From: Kamptonema formosum PCC 10802
GTDB lineage: Bacteria; Cyanobacteriota; Cyanobacteriia; Cyanobacteriales; Oscillatoriaceae
Direction: 5' to 3'
NCBI RefSeq assembly: GCF_000332335.1
Contig: NZ_KB235948.1
Location: 1,259,949-1,323,948, forward strand
Length of the DNA stretch: 64,000 nt
Notes under the pieces: model-generated
Database searches by the model: none
What the model was told of the DNA's origin: nothing
What the model saw: only the letters and a program-made list of their open reading frames with translations
Program-made: the position numbers and the translations under genes
Part shown: positions 53,033 through 61,931 of the stretch, one piece after another
How positions within the stretch are numbered: position 1 is the first letter of the stretch
Layout: the number at the start of each line of letters is the position of its first letter

Positions 53033-54754
53033 TTAATAGTGGCTGCCGGTTTTGCGATAGTGTACGGCTGTGACACCGGCATCCTGTAGCAAATGGCCAT
53101 TTTCAACAACGGCGTACACCACCCAGTGATCGCCACAGTCCATGCGGTTTTGCACACTGCATTCCAGATAGGCAAGTGCGTCGCTGAGGATTGGGCAGCC
53201 GTTCTGCGCTTCTTTGGTTTCCACACCGGCAAACCGGTCTTCCCCTGGCGCAAAATTCTTCATAAAGTGCTTGCGCAGCTGTTTGCCCTCTGCTAAAATG
53301 TTTAAAACAAATTTGTCTCCCGTGTGCGTCAGAGATTCAAGGGCGCGGTCTTTTGCAACCGCAACAGTAACCCCCGGCGGATTAAATGTCGCCTGAGAAA
53401 CCCAAGAAGCAAGCATCGCACTGGTAATATCTCCCCGGCGGGCTGACATCACGCAAAGTGAGCCAACAATCCGCCCCACGGCTTGTGCGGTGCGGTCAGC
53501 TTGCGAGGCGCTTGCGGACTGTCGGGGGGCGCGAAGTCTCTGGGCTTTTTTCAAGGCTTGGGCAAAATCAATCCCAATTTCTTTGCTCTGTTGCAAGGTG
53601 ACATCGGTGGGTTTGAATTTGACGCGGATGGATTCAAAGCCCAATTTATAGCCGGCGTCGAGCAATTTGCTTTCTATCAAGTCAACGGCTTCCCCACTCC
53701 ACCCGTAGGAACCAAAGACGCCGGCAAGTTTGTTTTTGGACGCGGTGGAGAGGACAATCCCCAAGGCGGTTTGAATTGGGGTGGGCGCGTGACCTCCCAG
53801 GGTGGGCGAACCGATGATAAACCCGTCGCATTTTTCCACGGCGCTTTGAATTTCTGCCGGTTCTGTGGCTTCGCAATTAATCAATTCTACCGCCACACCG
53901 GCTTTTGTGATTCCCTTGGCGAGCGCGTCCGCGAGTGTGGCTGTGTTACCATAGGCTGACGCATAAAGTAGGGCAACGGTCAATTCTTTGGAATTTTGCT
54001 CCTCACTCCACTTGCGGTACAGGTGGGTGAGTTCTGTCAGCCCGTAGCGCACCATTGGACCGTGACCTGGCGCATAAAATTTTACCGGCAAGCCGGCAAT
54101 TTTGTCAAGGGCGGAGAGGACTTGTTTGGCTTGTGAGGCGTGCAAGCAGTCGTAGTAAAAGCGCCGGTCCTCACTGTAGATTGACCACCCCTCATCGAAT
54201 ACTTGGTCGCCGCAGGTATGGGCACCGTAAAATTTATCGGTGAACAGAATTTGCGTTTTCGGATCGTAAGTTAAAAGACCGTCTGGCCACCGGGGAGTCG
54301 GCGTGGTGATGAATTGCAGCGCGTGTCCTTTGCCGAGATCGAGAGTGTCTTCCCCGCGCACGACATCAATCTTCAATTCCTGAGCTTCAAAAACCTGCCG
54401 CAGTGCTATTGCGGCGGGGTTCGAGCAAACAAAAGTCACCCGAGGTGCCAATTCCAGCAGAGCTTTCAGGGTGGCACCCCGGTTCGGGTTGAAGTGTCCG
54501 AGAATGACGTAATCTAGCTCGCTCAGGTCGAGGCGCTGCTGCAAGGATTCCAGATAATTCTCTGTGAACGATTCGCCCGGCGGGTCAATCAGAGCGATTC
54601 TGTCCGCTTCGATGAGGAAGGAATTGGCGGTAGTCCCGCGCTGCAAGCTGTACTCGACTTCAAATTTGAGCCGGTCCCAAGTGCGCGAGCGGAACACTTT
54701 GGTATCTTCTGCAACGGTGACAGCCTGTACGTCTCTTTTTTTGGTTTGTGACAT
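53033..54754 (-). CDS. flv1: flavodiiron protein Flv1
   Basis: A 573-residue class C flavodiiron protein: metallo-beta-lactamase-like domain (~1-260), flavodoxin domain (~265-400, ASAYGNTATLADALAKGI) and C-terminal flavin reductase domain (~430-573, SAMLASWVSQATFNPPGVTVAVAKDRA). In place of HxExDH it reads GHFNPNRG (H87, N89, N91, R92), so the diiron ligands are lost as in Flv1 of other cyanobacteria. Flv1 acts with Flv3 to send photosystem I electrons to O2, giving water, and protects during light changes. It has its own extended -10 promoter. Confidence 0.93.
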   Translation of the reverse strand: MSQTKKRDVQAVTVAEDTKVFRSRTWDRLKFEVEYSLQRGTTANSFLIEADRIALIDPPGESFTENYLESLQQRLDLSELDYVILGHFNPNRGATLKALLELAPRVTFVCSNPAAIALRQVFEAQELKIDVVRGEDTLDLGKGHALQFITTPTPRWPDGLLTYDPKTQILFTDKFYGAHTCGDQVFDEGWSIYSEDRRFYYDCLHASQAKQVLSALDKIAGLPVKFYAPGHGPMVRYGLTELTHLYRKWSEEQNSKELTVALLYASAYGNTATLADALAKGITKAGVAVELINCEATEPAEIQSAVEKCDGFIIGSPTLGGHAPTPIQTALGIVLSTASKNKLAGVFGSYGWSGEAVDLIESKLLDAGYKLGFESIRVKFKPTDVTLQQSKEIGIDFAQALKKAQRLRAPRQSASASQADRTAQAVGRIVGSLCVMSARRGDITSAMLASWVSQATFNPPGVTVAVAKDRALESLTHTGDKFVLNILAEGKQLRKHFMKNFAPGEDRFAGVETKEAQNGCPILSDALAYLECSVQNRMDCGDHWVVYAVVENGHLLQDAGVTAVHYRKTGSHY

Positions 54755-54784
54755 GTGAGGAGTGAGGGGGGAAAACTTGGTGTT

Positions 54785-54793
54785 TTTATTATA
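54785..54793 (-). promoter_or_regulatory. extended -10 promoter of flv1
   Basis: On the minus strand TGGTATAAT (TGnTATAAT) lies about 34 nt upstream of the flv1 ATG, allowing a short leader. No -35 box is clear, as allowed for extended -10 promoters. Confidence 0.5.
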
Positions 54794-54839
54794 CCAAAAT
54801 AGTGCCGGTCGCGAGGCGATGTTTTTGCGGCTGTGGGCC

Positions 54840-54874
54840 CAGACCCCCGGTTTCTTTAAGAAACCGGGGGTCTG
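54840..54874. repeat. hairpin-repeat copy with double compensatory change
   Basis: CAGACCCCCGGTTTCTT pairs perfectly with AAGAAACCGGGGGTCTG. Two family A positions are C here and the two paired T positions are G. Confidence 0.8.
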
Positions 54875-54980
54875 AAATTTCCCCGAAGGTTATTGACGCG
54901 GTATATTCATTTTCTGCTGCGCAGGCGTCAGGGCTCTGCCAGAAAAATATAGCGGTTTTCAGGAGGGTGAAGATAGCCCC

Positions 54981-55013
54981 AGAAACCGGGTTTCTCAAAG
55001 AAACCCGGTTTCT
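54981..55013. repeat. hairpin-repeat copy
   Basis: AGAAACCGGGTTTCTC and AAAGAAACCCGGTTTCT; two family motifs in inverted order between flv3 and flv1. Confidence 0.7.
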
Positions 55014-55101
55014 CATTGGCATTGAATGAATGCCGAAATATCTGCAACGCAGAACAGGGCCATCACCCTCAAGGACAGGCAAGATGCCTGTCCTACGGGG
55101 G

Positions 55102-56829
55102 TTAGTAGTGATTTCCAACTTTGCGGTGGTGGACTGCCGGCAGTGCGTCTGGATTGCTAACGCGCCCAGAATCGACAACTGCGTAAACAATATGGTGGTC
55201 AGAAAGCTCCATCCGGCTGGCGACTTCGCACTCCAGATAAGCCACGGCATCTGTTAGAATCGGACAGCCATTGCTTGCCGGCTGCGTTCTCACACCGGCA
55301 AAGCGATCCGCACCAGGCCCAAAGCGCTTCAAGAAGTGCTTCATCAGAGCTTGGTAGTTATCTTCGGCGAGGACGTTGAGAACGAATTTGTCGCCAGCGT
55401 GCATGAGCGCTTCAATCGCCCGGTCTTTGGCAACGGCGATTGTTATTCCCAAAGGTTGGAAGCTCGCCTGAACGATCCAAGACGCCAGCATGGCGCTGCT
55501 CATGTCGCCTTTCTTGGCGGTGATGATATAAAGCCCCCCGCTGAGCCGGCCCAGGGCTTTGTCCAGCTCGTTATCGAGCGATTTCATCTGCTTCACGGTT
55601 TTGTCCCGCGTCAGCCACTGCCCCAAGTCGGTGCCGGCTTCTTCGCAAAGCTGGTACGTTGCTTCCGTGGGCGTTTCCTTGATCAAAATCGCCGGAAATG
55701 CCTCTTTCAGACCCAACTCTTTGAACTTGTTGCGCAGGGGATAAACCGACAGGTCATCTCCGCCGCCAGATTCAAACAAACCGACGGCTTGCTTGCTATT
55801 GGCTGCAACCAAGAGGGTGCCGATCGCCGCTTCCGCTGCTGCCGCACCGGCACCCGACACGGGCGGCGCACCAATGACAATGCCGGCAGCCCCCTCAACC
55901 AGCTCCCGCACTTCCTGCGGCTCAGCTGTCTTGATATCCATCATTTCCACGGCGACTCCGGTTTTTGTGATGCCGTGGGCGAGCGCTTGGGAGAGGCGAT
56001 CGCTGTAGCCGTAATCCGAGTAGTAAAATACTGCAACCGTCGTTCCGGCCTTGGTTTGCTCTTGGCTCCATTTCTTGTAACGCCCGGTGAGTTCGACCAC
56101 ATTGTGGCGCAGCAAGGGCCCGTGGCCAGTGGCGATGGTGCTGATTTCTCCGAGTTCCCCCATCCGCTTCATGGCGCTGAGCACCGAGCGGGCGTTGGGA
56201 GCCATCAGGCACTCGTAATAGAACTGGTAGTCCTCCTCAATCTCGGCTAAATCCTCGTCGTAGGTTTTATCCGAGCAGTAGTGCATGCCAAAGGCGTCGC
56301 AGGTGAACAGCGTCTGCGTCTTGGCGTCGTAGGTAAAGATTGTATCTGGCCAGTGCAGGTTGGGCGCGGACACGAATTCCAGGACGTGGTCATTGCCCAA
56401 ATCTAGCTTGTCGCCATTTTTCACCAACTGCTTCTTAAAGGGCTGGTGCACCAAATTTTCTAAAAACTGAATCGCCACTTTTGCGCCCACCACGGTGGCT
56501 TGGGGAGCCAGCTGCAGGACATCTTTGACCAAGCCGCTGTGATCCGGCTCGGTGTGGCTGATTATCAGGTAATCTATCTCGGCTGGGTCGATGAGGCCGG
56601 TGAGGGTGTCCAGATACAGCTGGCGGAACTTTTCATGAGATGTGTCCACCAGGGCGATCCTCTCACCCCGAATCAGGAATGAATTGTATGTGGTGCCGTT
56701 TTTCAGCCCAAATTCAATGTCGAAGCGATCGCGATCCCAGTCCAGGGAGCGAATCGTCGTCGTGTCAGCTGCGATTTCGCCCGTCTCTATGGTCAGCCGG
56801 CGAACTGTGCGGTCTGCAAGCACTACCAT
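55102..56829 (-). CDS. flv3: flavodiiron protein Flv3
   Basis: A 575-residue class C flavodiiron protein with the same three domains as Flv1. The diiron motif is intact: SHTEPDHSG (H92, E94, D96, H97) with LHWPDTIFTYD and GHGPLLRHN downstream. Flavodoxin part VAVFYYSDYGYSDRLSQALAHGI; reductase part SAMLASWIVQASFQPLGITIAVAKDRA. Partners Flv1 in light-dependent O2 reduction. AGGAGG 5 nt upstream of the ATG is a strong ribosome-binding site. Confidence 0.94.
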   Translation of the reverse strand: MVVLADRTVRRLTIETGEIAADTTTIRSLDWDRDRFDIEFGLKNGTTYNSFLIRGERIALVDTSHEKFRQLYLDTLTGLIDPAEIDYLIISHTEPDHSGLVKDVLQLAPQATVVGAKVAIQFLENLVHQPFKKQLVKNGDKLDLGNDHVLEFVSAPNLHWPDTIFTYDAKTQTLFTCDAFGMHYCSDKTYDEDLAEIEEDYQFYYECLMAPNARSVLSAMKRMGELGEISTIATGHGPLLRHNVVELTGRYKKWSQEQTKAGTTVAVFYYSDYGYSDRLSQALAHGITKTGVAVEMMDIKTAEPQEVRELVEGAAGIVIGAPPVSGAGAAAAEAAIGTLLVAANSKQAVGLFESGGGDDLSVYPLRNKFKELGLKEAFPAILIKETPTEATYQLCEEAGTDLGQWLTRDKTVKQMKSLDNELDKALGRLSGGLYIITAKKGDMSSAMLASWIVQASFQPLGITIAVAKDRAIEALMHAGDKFVLNVLAEDNYQALMKHFLKRFGPGADRFAGVRTQPASNGCPILTDAVAYLECEVASRMELSDHHIVYAVVDSGRVSNPDALPAVHHRKVGNHY

Positions 56830-56883
56830 CAGTGGCCTCCTGTTGAGCGACCCATTTTTACGTTACTTCACATATTGTTACAT

Positions 56884-56903
56884 GACTTTCATCGACTTTC
56901 ATC
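56884..56903 (-). promoter_or_regulatory. 10-bp tandem direct repeat upstream of flv3
   Basis: GACTTTCATC occurs twice head to tail (on the coding strand GATGAAAGTC), 55-74 bp before the flv3 start. A period of one helical turn fits a regulator-binding site, but no regulator is identified. Confidence 0.3.
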
Positions 56904-57649
56904 AAGCGGTGCTATAAAAAAACCTATAGTTGGGTTAAGAATTCTCAATTTATCGGCAGCGGGCGGGGGCTGCGCTGGCATTTTAAGTACAAAAGGGAAA
57001 AAATGTCAATACCTGACCGGCTGCCGGTGTCACCAGGAGACTGACATCTTGCATCGGGGTAACTGTAAGTCTGCGGTGACAGCTTTCCAGCACTCCCCTC
57101 ACCCGTCAGGGTGAGGCGAAGGCAACCTTTCCCCCGCCCCCGAGCCCACTCCCCACAGCAACCGGCTCACCGTTCGCAGTTGGGCTGAAGCCCAAAAGTT
57201 GCGCAGTTGGGCTTCAGCCCAAAAGCCCAAAAGTTGCGCAGTTGGGCTTTAGCCCTATCGCGCTCTGGAAGGAGCGGGCGCGAGCGTGCCGTGTGCGCCG
57301 CACAAGGGTGCTGGGGAATGGTGAGCAATCAAACCCACAAGAGGTCAAAACCAGCAATTGATAATCCTCATGCTTCGCCCTCACCAGGGGAGTTTCAAAA
57401 ACAGCATGCTGCCGGTGAAAACAGTGTCAGTTAGGTTGCGGGCCGGTGCCGCACAGAGCAGCTAAAAAGCGGCATATCTTAAATTATAGCTGACAAAACG
57501 GCGTTTTGCCAGAGGTCTGTTCCCTCACTCAGCTTAAGGCACGCCGGCAGCCATCCCCCACAGAAGGAATGATGGATACTGAAAGCGGGATAAGCTAAAA
57601 TGGGTAGGGAGCACTCTAATCACAGTCAAACACACTGATTGGGAGAAAA
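56904..57649. other. gene-free gap upstream of flv3 and the MazEF-like pair
   Basis: Contains a strong CCTCACCC/GGGTGAGG hairpin (57097-57116) and a cluster of GGGCTTTAGCCC-type palindromes (57178-57260). Short open frames here look random. Confidence 0.55.
57178..57260. repeat. GGGCTTTAGCCC palindrome cluster
   Basis: Three AGTTGGGCT-GAAGCCC or TTTAGCCC units separated by AAAAGTTGCGC. Same palindrome family as the array at 36753-36954, in the other orientation. Confidence 0.75.
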
Positions 57650-57880
57650 ATGTTAAACTCAGTTGAAGGGATTTACCGGGATGGCAAGGTTGAGTTATTG
57701 GAAACGCCGGCGTCAATCAAGTCAGCGCGAGTAATTGTCACTTTTCTGCCGGCACAAGGCTCGGCAGACTTGGAAGCTCGTGGCATAAATCAGGAACAAG
57801 CCGCCGACTTGCGATCTCGCCTGCGGACGTTTGCAGAGGATTGGGAGCGACCTGATATGGAGGCTTACGATGCCTTATAA
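57650..57880 (+). CDS. antitoxin of a MazF-like pair
   Basis: A 76-residue protein: MLNSVEGIYRDGKVELLETP (an AF2212-like antitoxin N-terminus) and an acidic helical tail ending ERPDMEAYDAL. Its end overlaps the toxin start by 11 bp. The partner assignment rests on this overlap. Confidence 0.75.
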   Translation: MLNSVEGIYRDGKVELLETPASIKSARVIVTFLPAQGSADLEARGINQEQAADLRSRLRTFAEDWERPDMEAYDAL

Positions 57881-58217
57881 TCGCGGTGACGTAGTGCTGG
57901 TTCTGTTTCCCAATTCAGACCTGCGTACTGCGAAACGCCGTCCGGCGCTGAGAGTTCAGGCTGACAGTCTGGGTGCGGGTCCCGGACAGACTATTGTGGC
58001 AATGATTACTAGCAATCTAGCCCGTGCGGGACATCCCAGCCGGGTCTTGGTAACGCTTGCAACACCAGAAGGACAGCAAACGGGATTGCTCGCGGACTCG
58101 GTAATTGTGGCGGACAATCTTGTTACTGTCCTTCAAGTTGAAATTGACCGAAAAATAGGTGTTTGGTCAGATATGCCGGCGGTGGATGCCGCACTCCGGC
58201 ATACATTAGGACTTTAA
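57870..58217 (+). CDS. MazF/PemK-type toxin
   Basis: A 115-residue PemK/MazF-like endoribonuclease: PYNRGDVVLVLFPNSDLRTAKRRPALRVQ (NRGDVV...RPAL hallmark), IVAMITSNL and TGLLADSVIVADNLVTV. The ATG at 57870 overlaps the antitoxin end, so the two are translationally coupled. Confidence 0.85.
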   Translation: MPYNRGDVVLVLFPNSDLRTAKRRPALRVQADSLGAGPGQTIVAMITSNLARAGHPSRVLVTLATPEGQQTGLLADSVIVADNLVTVLQVEIDRKIGVWSDMPAVDAALRHTLGL

Positions 58218-58388
58218 GCAGCACTTGCTTTTTAGCAAAGCCGGTGCCGGCGGGCAATTTTGGGTGCCGGCATTCTGGCCGGCTGGCAGCGATAGCGGCT
58301 GCCCGAGCAATCCTAAAAAAATATTAAGCTTTAGCTAAAGCGGTTGACTTTGTGAGCGTCCTGATATACAAAAAAATGGGATGCGCCC

Positions 58389-60419
58389 CTAGGCGTTCGA
58401 GCCCACCGGCAATTCAACAATAAACTCAGCACCTTCCCCCGGTTGGCTGACGCAGAGAATCCTCCCCCCGTGACCTTTAACAATCACCTGATAGCAAATC
58501 GACAGTCCCAAGCCGGTGCCCTCTCCCACCGGCTTGGTGGTGAAAAACGGGTCAAAAATCCGGCCTATAATCTCTGGGGGAACCCCCGCACCGCTATCGC
58601 GAATCGAAACCGCCACCCAGCCGCTTGTCTGCGCCAGCGTGCGAACGGTCACCTCCCCAGAGCTGCCGGCGGCCTCAACCGCATCCAAAGCGTTATTCAG
58701 CAAGTTGAAAAACACCTGATTGATGTGGCCGGCGCAACAGAACACCGGCGGCAGTTTGCCGTATTCTTTGCGAATGTGAATCCCCGATTTCAGCCGGTGC
58801 TGCAGCATGCCGAGGCTGCTCTCTATCCCCTCGTGCAGGTCTACCACTTTGAATTCCGCTTCATCCAGGCGGCAAAAATTCCGCAGCAACCGCACAATTT
58901 CTCGAATCCGACCGCTCCCTTCCTCCATTGATTCGAGTATTTTGGGAAAATCTTCCCGAATGTAATCTAGCTCGACCTCATCATTAAACCGAGCCAGCGC
59001 TGCAGCTGCTTCCGGGCAAGCCTCAGCGATCGAGTCAATCCCCCCACTCAAAGTTTCAACATACTCCCGAGCGTAAGGGAGATTGGCGTGAATAAAATTG
59101 TTAGCGTTGTTGATTTCGTGAGCGATGCCGGCCACCATTTGCCCCAAACTGGACATCTTCTCGCTCTGAATCAGCTGCAGCTGAGTCGAGCGCAATTCTT
59201 CTAAAGTCGCTTGCAGCTGCTCCGCTTGAGCTTGGTATTTAGCAGCGCTATCTTGCACTTGCGCGTAGAGTTCAGCTTGCCCGATGGCTATCGCTATCTG
59301 ATCTGCCAGATCGCGCAGCAAATCTGTTTCGCACGACTGCCACCGGCGGGTGCTGCGGCACTCATGGGCAATCAGCAGCCCCCACAACTTCTCGCCAATC
59401 ATCACCGGCACAATCAAATTAGCCCTCACCTGCAACCGCTGCAAAAAGTTGACATGGCAGGGATCTAAACCGGCGCTGTGAATGTCATGAATCGCTCTGA
59501 CACGCCCTTCTTGGTACAGGTGGGCGTACTCCCCAGAAAAACAGTCGTCCGCACCCATATCCCCCAAGACAGACAGCCAAGGGCGGGTGACATCCTCAAC
59601 CACGACAGTTCCCTGCCAGTCTTCCTTAAACTGGTAGATCGCCACCCGATCGGTATCCAGCAGCTCTCGCACCCCCCGCACCGCTGTTTGGAGAATCATC
59701 CCTAAATCCAGGGTGCTGCGAATTTGCTGGATAACCAAGCGCAACAGCGACTCTCGCTCCGCTTGCCTGCGACTTTCAGTGTAAAGCAGCGCTTGGTTAA
59801 TCGCGATAGCCAGCTGACCGGCAACCCCTTCCAGAAGTTGCCGCTCCCACTCTGTCCACTCCCGCTCCCGGTCGCACTGGTGCAGCCCAATTATCCCATT
59901 GACTCGCCCCTGGTAGCGAGTGGCGACAGCCAGCATCGACCGAATCCCCAAAGCTTTTACCAGTTCTTTCGTCCCCTCGCCCAGTCCCGGAAATTCCAGA
60001 AACCGAGTCACCGCCAGCGGCTCCGACTGAGCCATCAGCACTTGCAGGTGAGGGTTGTCCGCCACCGGCACCTTGACGCCCAACTGCACCGGATAGTCGC
60101 CCGGGTTGTACTCCCCCCTGGTGGTGAGGGTTTCTCCCTCCAGGGACTCCTTAACCAGAATGCTAACGCGACTGCAGTTGAGGGCAACCCCCAGCAACCG
60201 GCAAGCTGAGTTGAGGACTTCTTCGAGATCCAGCGTGCTGCGGATCTGATTGTTGATCTCGTTGAGCAAGCGTGACAGCTCAACTTGCTGTTGCAGTTGC
60301 GCTAGAGCAGCTTGTCCCTCGCCCTCTTCCGGATTGGGCCCGAAACCGGGCATCCATGAATTTGACCTCGGCCAGGGACAGAAAGGTGCGCATACTTCAG
60401 GAGACATAAGACTTTGCAT
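58389..60419 (-). CDS. DXCF-type cyanobacteriochrome histidine kinase
   Basis: A 676-residue cytoplasmic kinase: GAF1 (~55-205), GAF2 (~225-395), coiled coil (~395-425), H-box with H434 (GIAHEINNANNF) and HATPase (DSGAGV, GEGTGLGLS). GAF2 carries both cyanobacteriochrome cysteines: C293 in the DDCF (DXCF) motif and C321 in PCHVNFL, 28 residues apart as in TePixJ (C494 and C522). This predicts covalent phycocyanobilin and probably blue/green or related photocycles. No receiver domain or nearby response regulator. Starts at ATG 60419; an ATG four codons later is possible. Confidence 0.88.
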   Translation of the reverse strand: MQSLMSPEVCAPFCPWPRSNSWMPGFGPNPEEGEGQAALAQLQQQVELSRLLNEINNQIRSTLDLEEVLNSACRLLGVALNCSRVSILVKESLEGETLTTRGEYNPGDYPVQLGVKVPVADNPHLQVLMAQSEPLAVTRFLEFPGLGEGTKELVKALGIRSMLAVATRYQGRVNGIIGLHQCDREREWTEWERQLLEGVAGQLAIAINQALLYTESRRQAERESLLRLVIQQIRSTLDLGMILQTAVRGVRELLDTDRVAIYQFKEDWQGTVVVEDVTRPWLSVLGDMGADDCFSGEYAHLYQEGRVRAIHDIHSAGLDPCHVNFLQRLQVRANLIVPVMIGEKLWGLLIAHECRSTRRWQSCETDLLRDLADQIAIAIGQAELYAQVQDSAAKYQAQAEQLQATLEELRSTQLQLIQSEKMSSLGQMVAGIAHEINNANNFIHANLPYAREYVETLSGGIDSIAEACPEAAAALARFNDEVELDYIREDFPKILESMEEGSGRIREIVRLLRNFCRLDEAEFKVVDLHEGIESSLGMLQHRLKSGIHIRKEYGKLPPVFCCAGHINQVFFNLLNNALDAVEAAGSSGEVTVRTLAQTSGWVAVSIRDSGAGVPPEIIGRIFDPFFTTKPVGEGTGLGLSICYQVIVKGHGGRILCVSQPGEGAEFIVELPVGSNA

Positions 60420-60995
60420 GAGGAGCGCGGCGAATTGAACCCTTCTAGCAGCAGCTTGCTACTGTTTCTCGTATCTTAACAAAGACTTTAATATTTAGCT
60501 CGCGAACAAGCCCGCACTCAAAATCCCACAGCAATCAAAAAAATCGGCTTTCTTCGAGCAGTTCAAAGGAGCTAGCGGGGTTTCCCACAGCCAGAAACCC
60601 CCTGTCTCGCCCTGCCTCAGAATTTTGAGTGCGGGAACTTCGTTTTTCCTTTGGGGTCACGGCTTTAACTTTCACAAGAGCGAGATTCTCTGTCTTCAAA
60701 AAATTTAGTTAAATATTTTATAGTAGCCGATTTTGGCCCAAGAATCAATACTATTTGATAAATTGGCCAGACTCCTGAGGCGAGACCCCAGCAATGATTG
60801 TATGGAAGCTCAGTTGAGTCGCCATAATAAGCTGTTACGCTTTTATTGCAGTAGGCAGTTAGTTTAGGACATGGGCATGAGGTATTGCGGCGGGACTGGG
60901 GCATTGGGCATTGCTGTGAGTCTAAACCCAACCCGATCGGGGATCTCACCGGCTCTCCCCAATCTAAAATCGAAAATCTAACATCTAACACCGAC
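60420..60995. other. divergent gap between the kinase and coaX
   Basis: About 575 bp, AT-rich around 60660-60760. Near 60840-60995 it contains TAAGCTGTTA, GGGGCATTGGGCATTG and AATCTAAAATC repeats, the last ending at the coaX ATG. No gene visible. Confidence 0.55.
60960..60995. repeat. AATCTAAAATC-type repeat abutting coaX start
   Basis: AATCTAAAATCGAAAATCTAAC and CATCTAACACCGAC run directly into the ATG, the same arrangement as before the DUF3288 gene. Confidence 0.7.
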
Positions 60996-61796
60996 ATGCC
61001 ACCAACAGACTTAGACTGGCTAGCCCTAAGCGTGGGGAACACACGACTGCACTGGGCGCGGTTCACCGGCAGCACCCTGGAGGCGTCCTGGGACACGCCC
61101 CACCTGCCGGCACCGGCAGCCCAACGGCTGATTAGCGCCCAGTTCGATGCCAAAGTCTGGCTTGAGGTGGCAGGGGTGGCGGCGTTGCCCGCTAATGCCG
61201 CGCACACACCGCCAACCGGACTGTGGGTTGCCTCAGTTGTGCCAGAACAGCTGCAGCTCTGGCTTTCCAGTCCGGGCGCGACTGCGATCGCTCTCGACCG
61301 GGTGCCGCTGCGGGGGGTGTATCCCACCCTGGGAATTGACCGCGCCTTGGCGGTTTGGGGTGCCGGCACCCAGCTGGGGTGGCCGGTGCTGGTCATCGAT
61401 GCCGGCACCGCCCTAACCCTCACCGGCGCTTCGGGCAGCCAGCAGCTTGTCGGGGGCGCAATTCTGCCCGGATTGCGGTTGCAGCTAATGTCTCTGGCGC
61501 AAAAAACAGCAGCCCTGCCCGAGGTTGAGATCGCAGGTTCGCTGCCGCCGCGCTGGGCAAACGATACGCCGAACGCCATCGCCAGTGGGGTTATTTACAC
61601 TACCCTAGCCGGCGTCCAGGACTTTATCGAAAATTGGTGGCAAGAATTTCCCGAGAGTGCGGTTGCCCTCACCGGCGGCGACAGCACGGCGCTGCTCACC
61701 TATATGCAAACCCTATATCCGGAAATCTCCGCGAAAATAACTGCTGATAAGCATTTCATATTTTGGGGCATGCGCTCAATTGTTATAAAAAGTTAA
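60996..61796 (+). CDS. coaX: type III pantothenate kinase
   Basis: A 266-residue CoaX that phosphorylates pantothenate in coenzyme A synthesis. Blocks: LSVGNTRLHWARF (family DxGNT; Asp is Ser here), GVYPTLGIDRALAVWGA, VIDAGTALTLTG, GGAILPGLRLQL and LTGGDSTAL. The ATG at 60996 begins the conserved region; the frame is open 111 bp upstream through repeat sequence. No normal Shine-Dalgarno precedes it. Confidence 0.88.
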   Translation: MPPTDLDWLALSVGNTRLHWARFTGSTLEASWDTPHLPAPAAQRLISAQFDAKVWLEVAGVAALPANAAHTPPTGLWVASVVPEQLQLWLSSPGATAIALDRVPLRGVYPTLGIDRALAVWGAGTQLGWPVLVIDAGTALTLTGASGSQQLVGGAILPGLRLQLMSLAQKTAALPEVEIAGSLPPRWANDTPNAIASGVIYTTLAGVQDFIENWWQEFPESAVALTGGDSTALLTYMQTLYPEISAKITADKHFIFWGMRSIVIKS

Positions 61797-61859
61797 GGGT
61801 TTGGGGGGATTTATTAGGGTCGATCTGTTAGGGTTGAGGTCATCCTGCAATCCATGCCC

Positions 61860-61931
61860 AATCCAAAATCCCAACTCCAAAATCCACGCATCCAAAATCC
61901 ACGCATCCAAAATCCACGCATCCAAAATTTT
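61860..61931. repeat. AATCCACGCATCCAAA tandem repeat
   Basis: Three or four 16-bp units (AAAATCCACGCATCC) plus AATCCAAAATCCC. Lies between coaX and the Nudix gene. Confidence 0.75.

Larger units (their letters stand above)
54755..55101. other. flv3-flv1 intergenic region
   Basis: About 350 bp with two hairpin-family elements (54840-54874 and 54981-55013) and the flv1 promoter. It separates the flv genes, so independent transcription is likely. Confidence 0.6.

Noticed and set aside
55336-56250. 304-codon open frame antisense to flv3
   Set aside because: Lies wholly inside flv3, whose protein is strongly conserved; the antisense product has no features.
60665-61579. 304-codon minus-strand frame over coaX
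   Set aside because: coaX on the plus strand shows all family motifs; the minus frame reads through repeats and has none.
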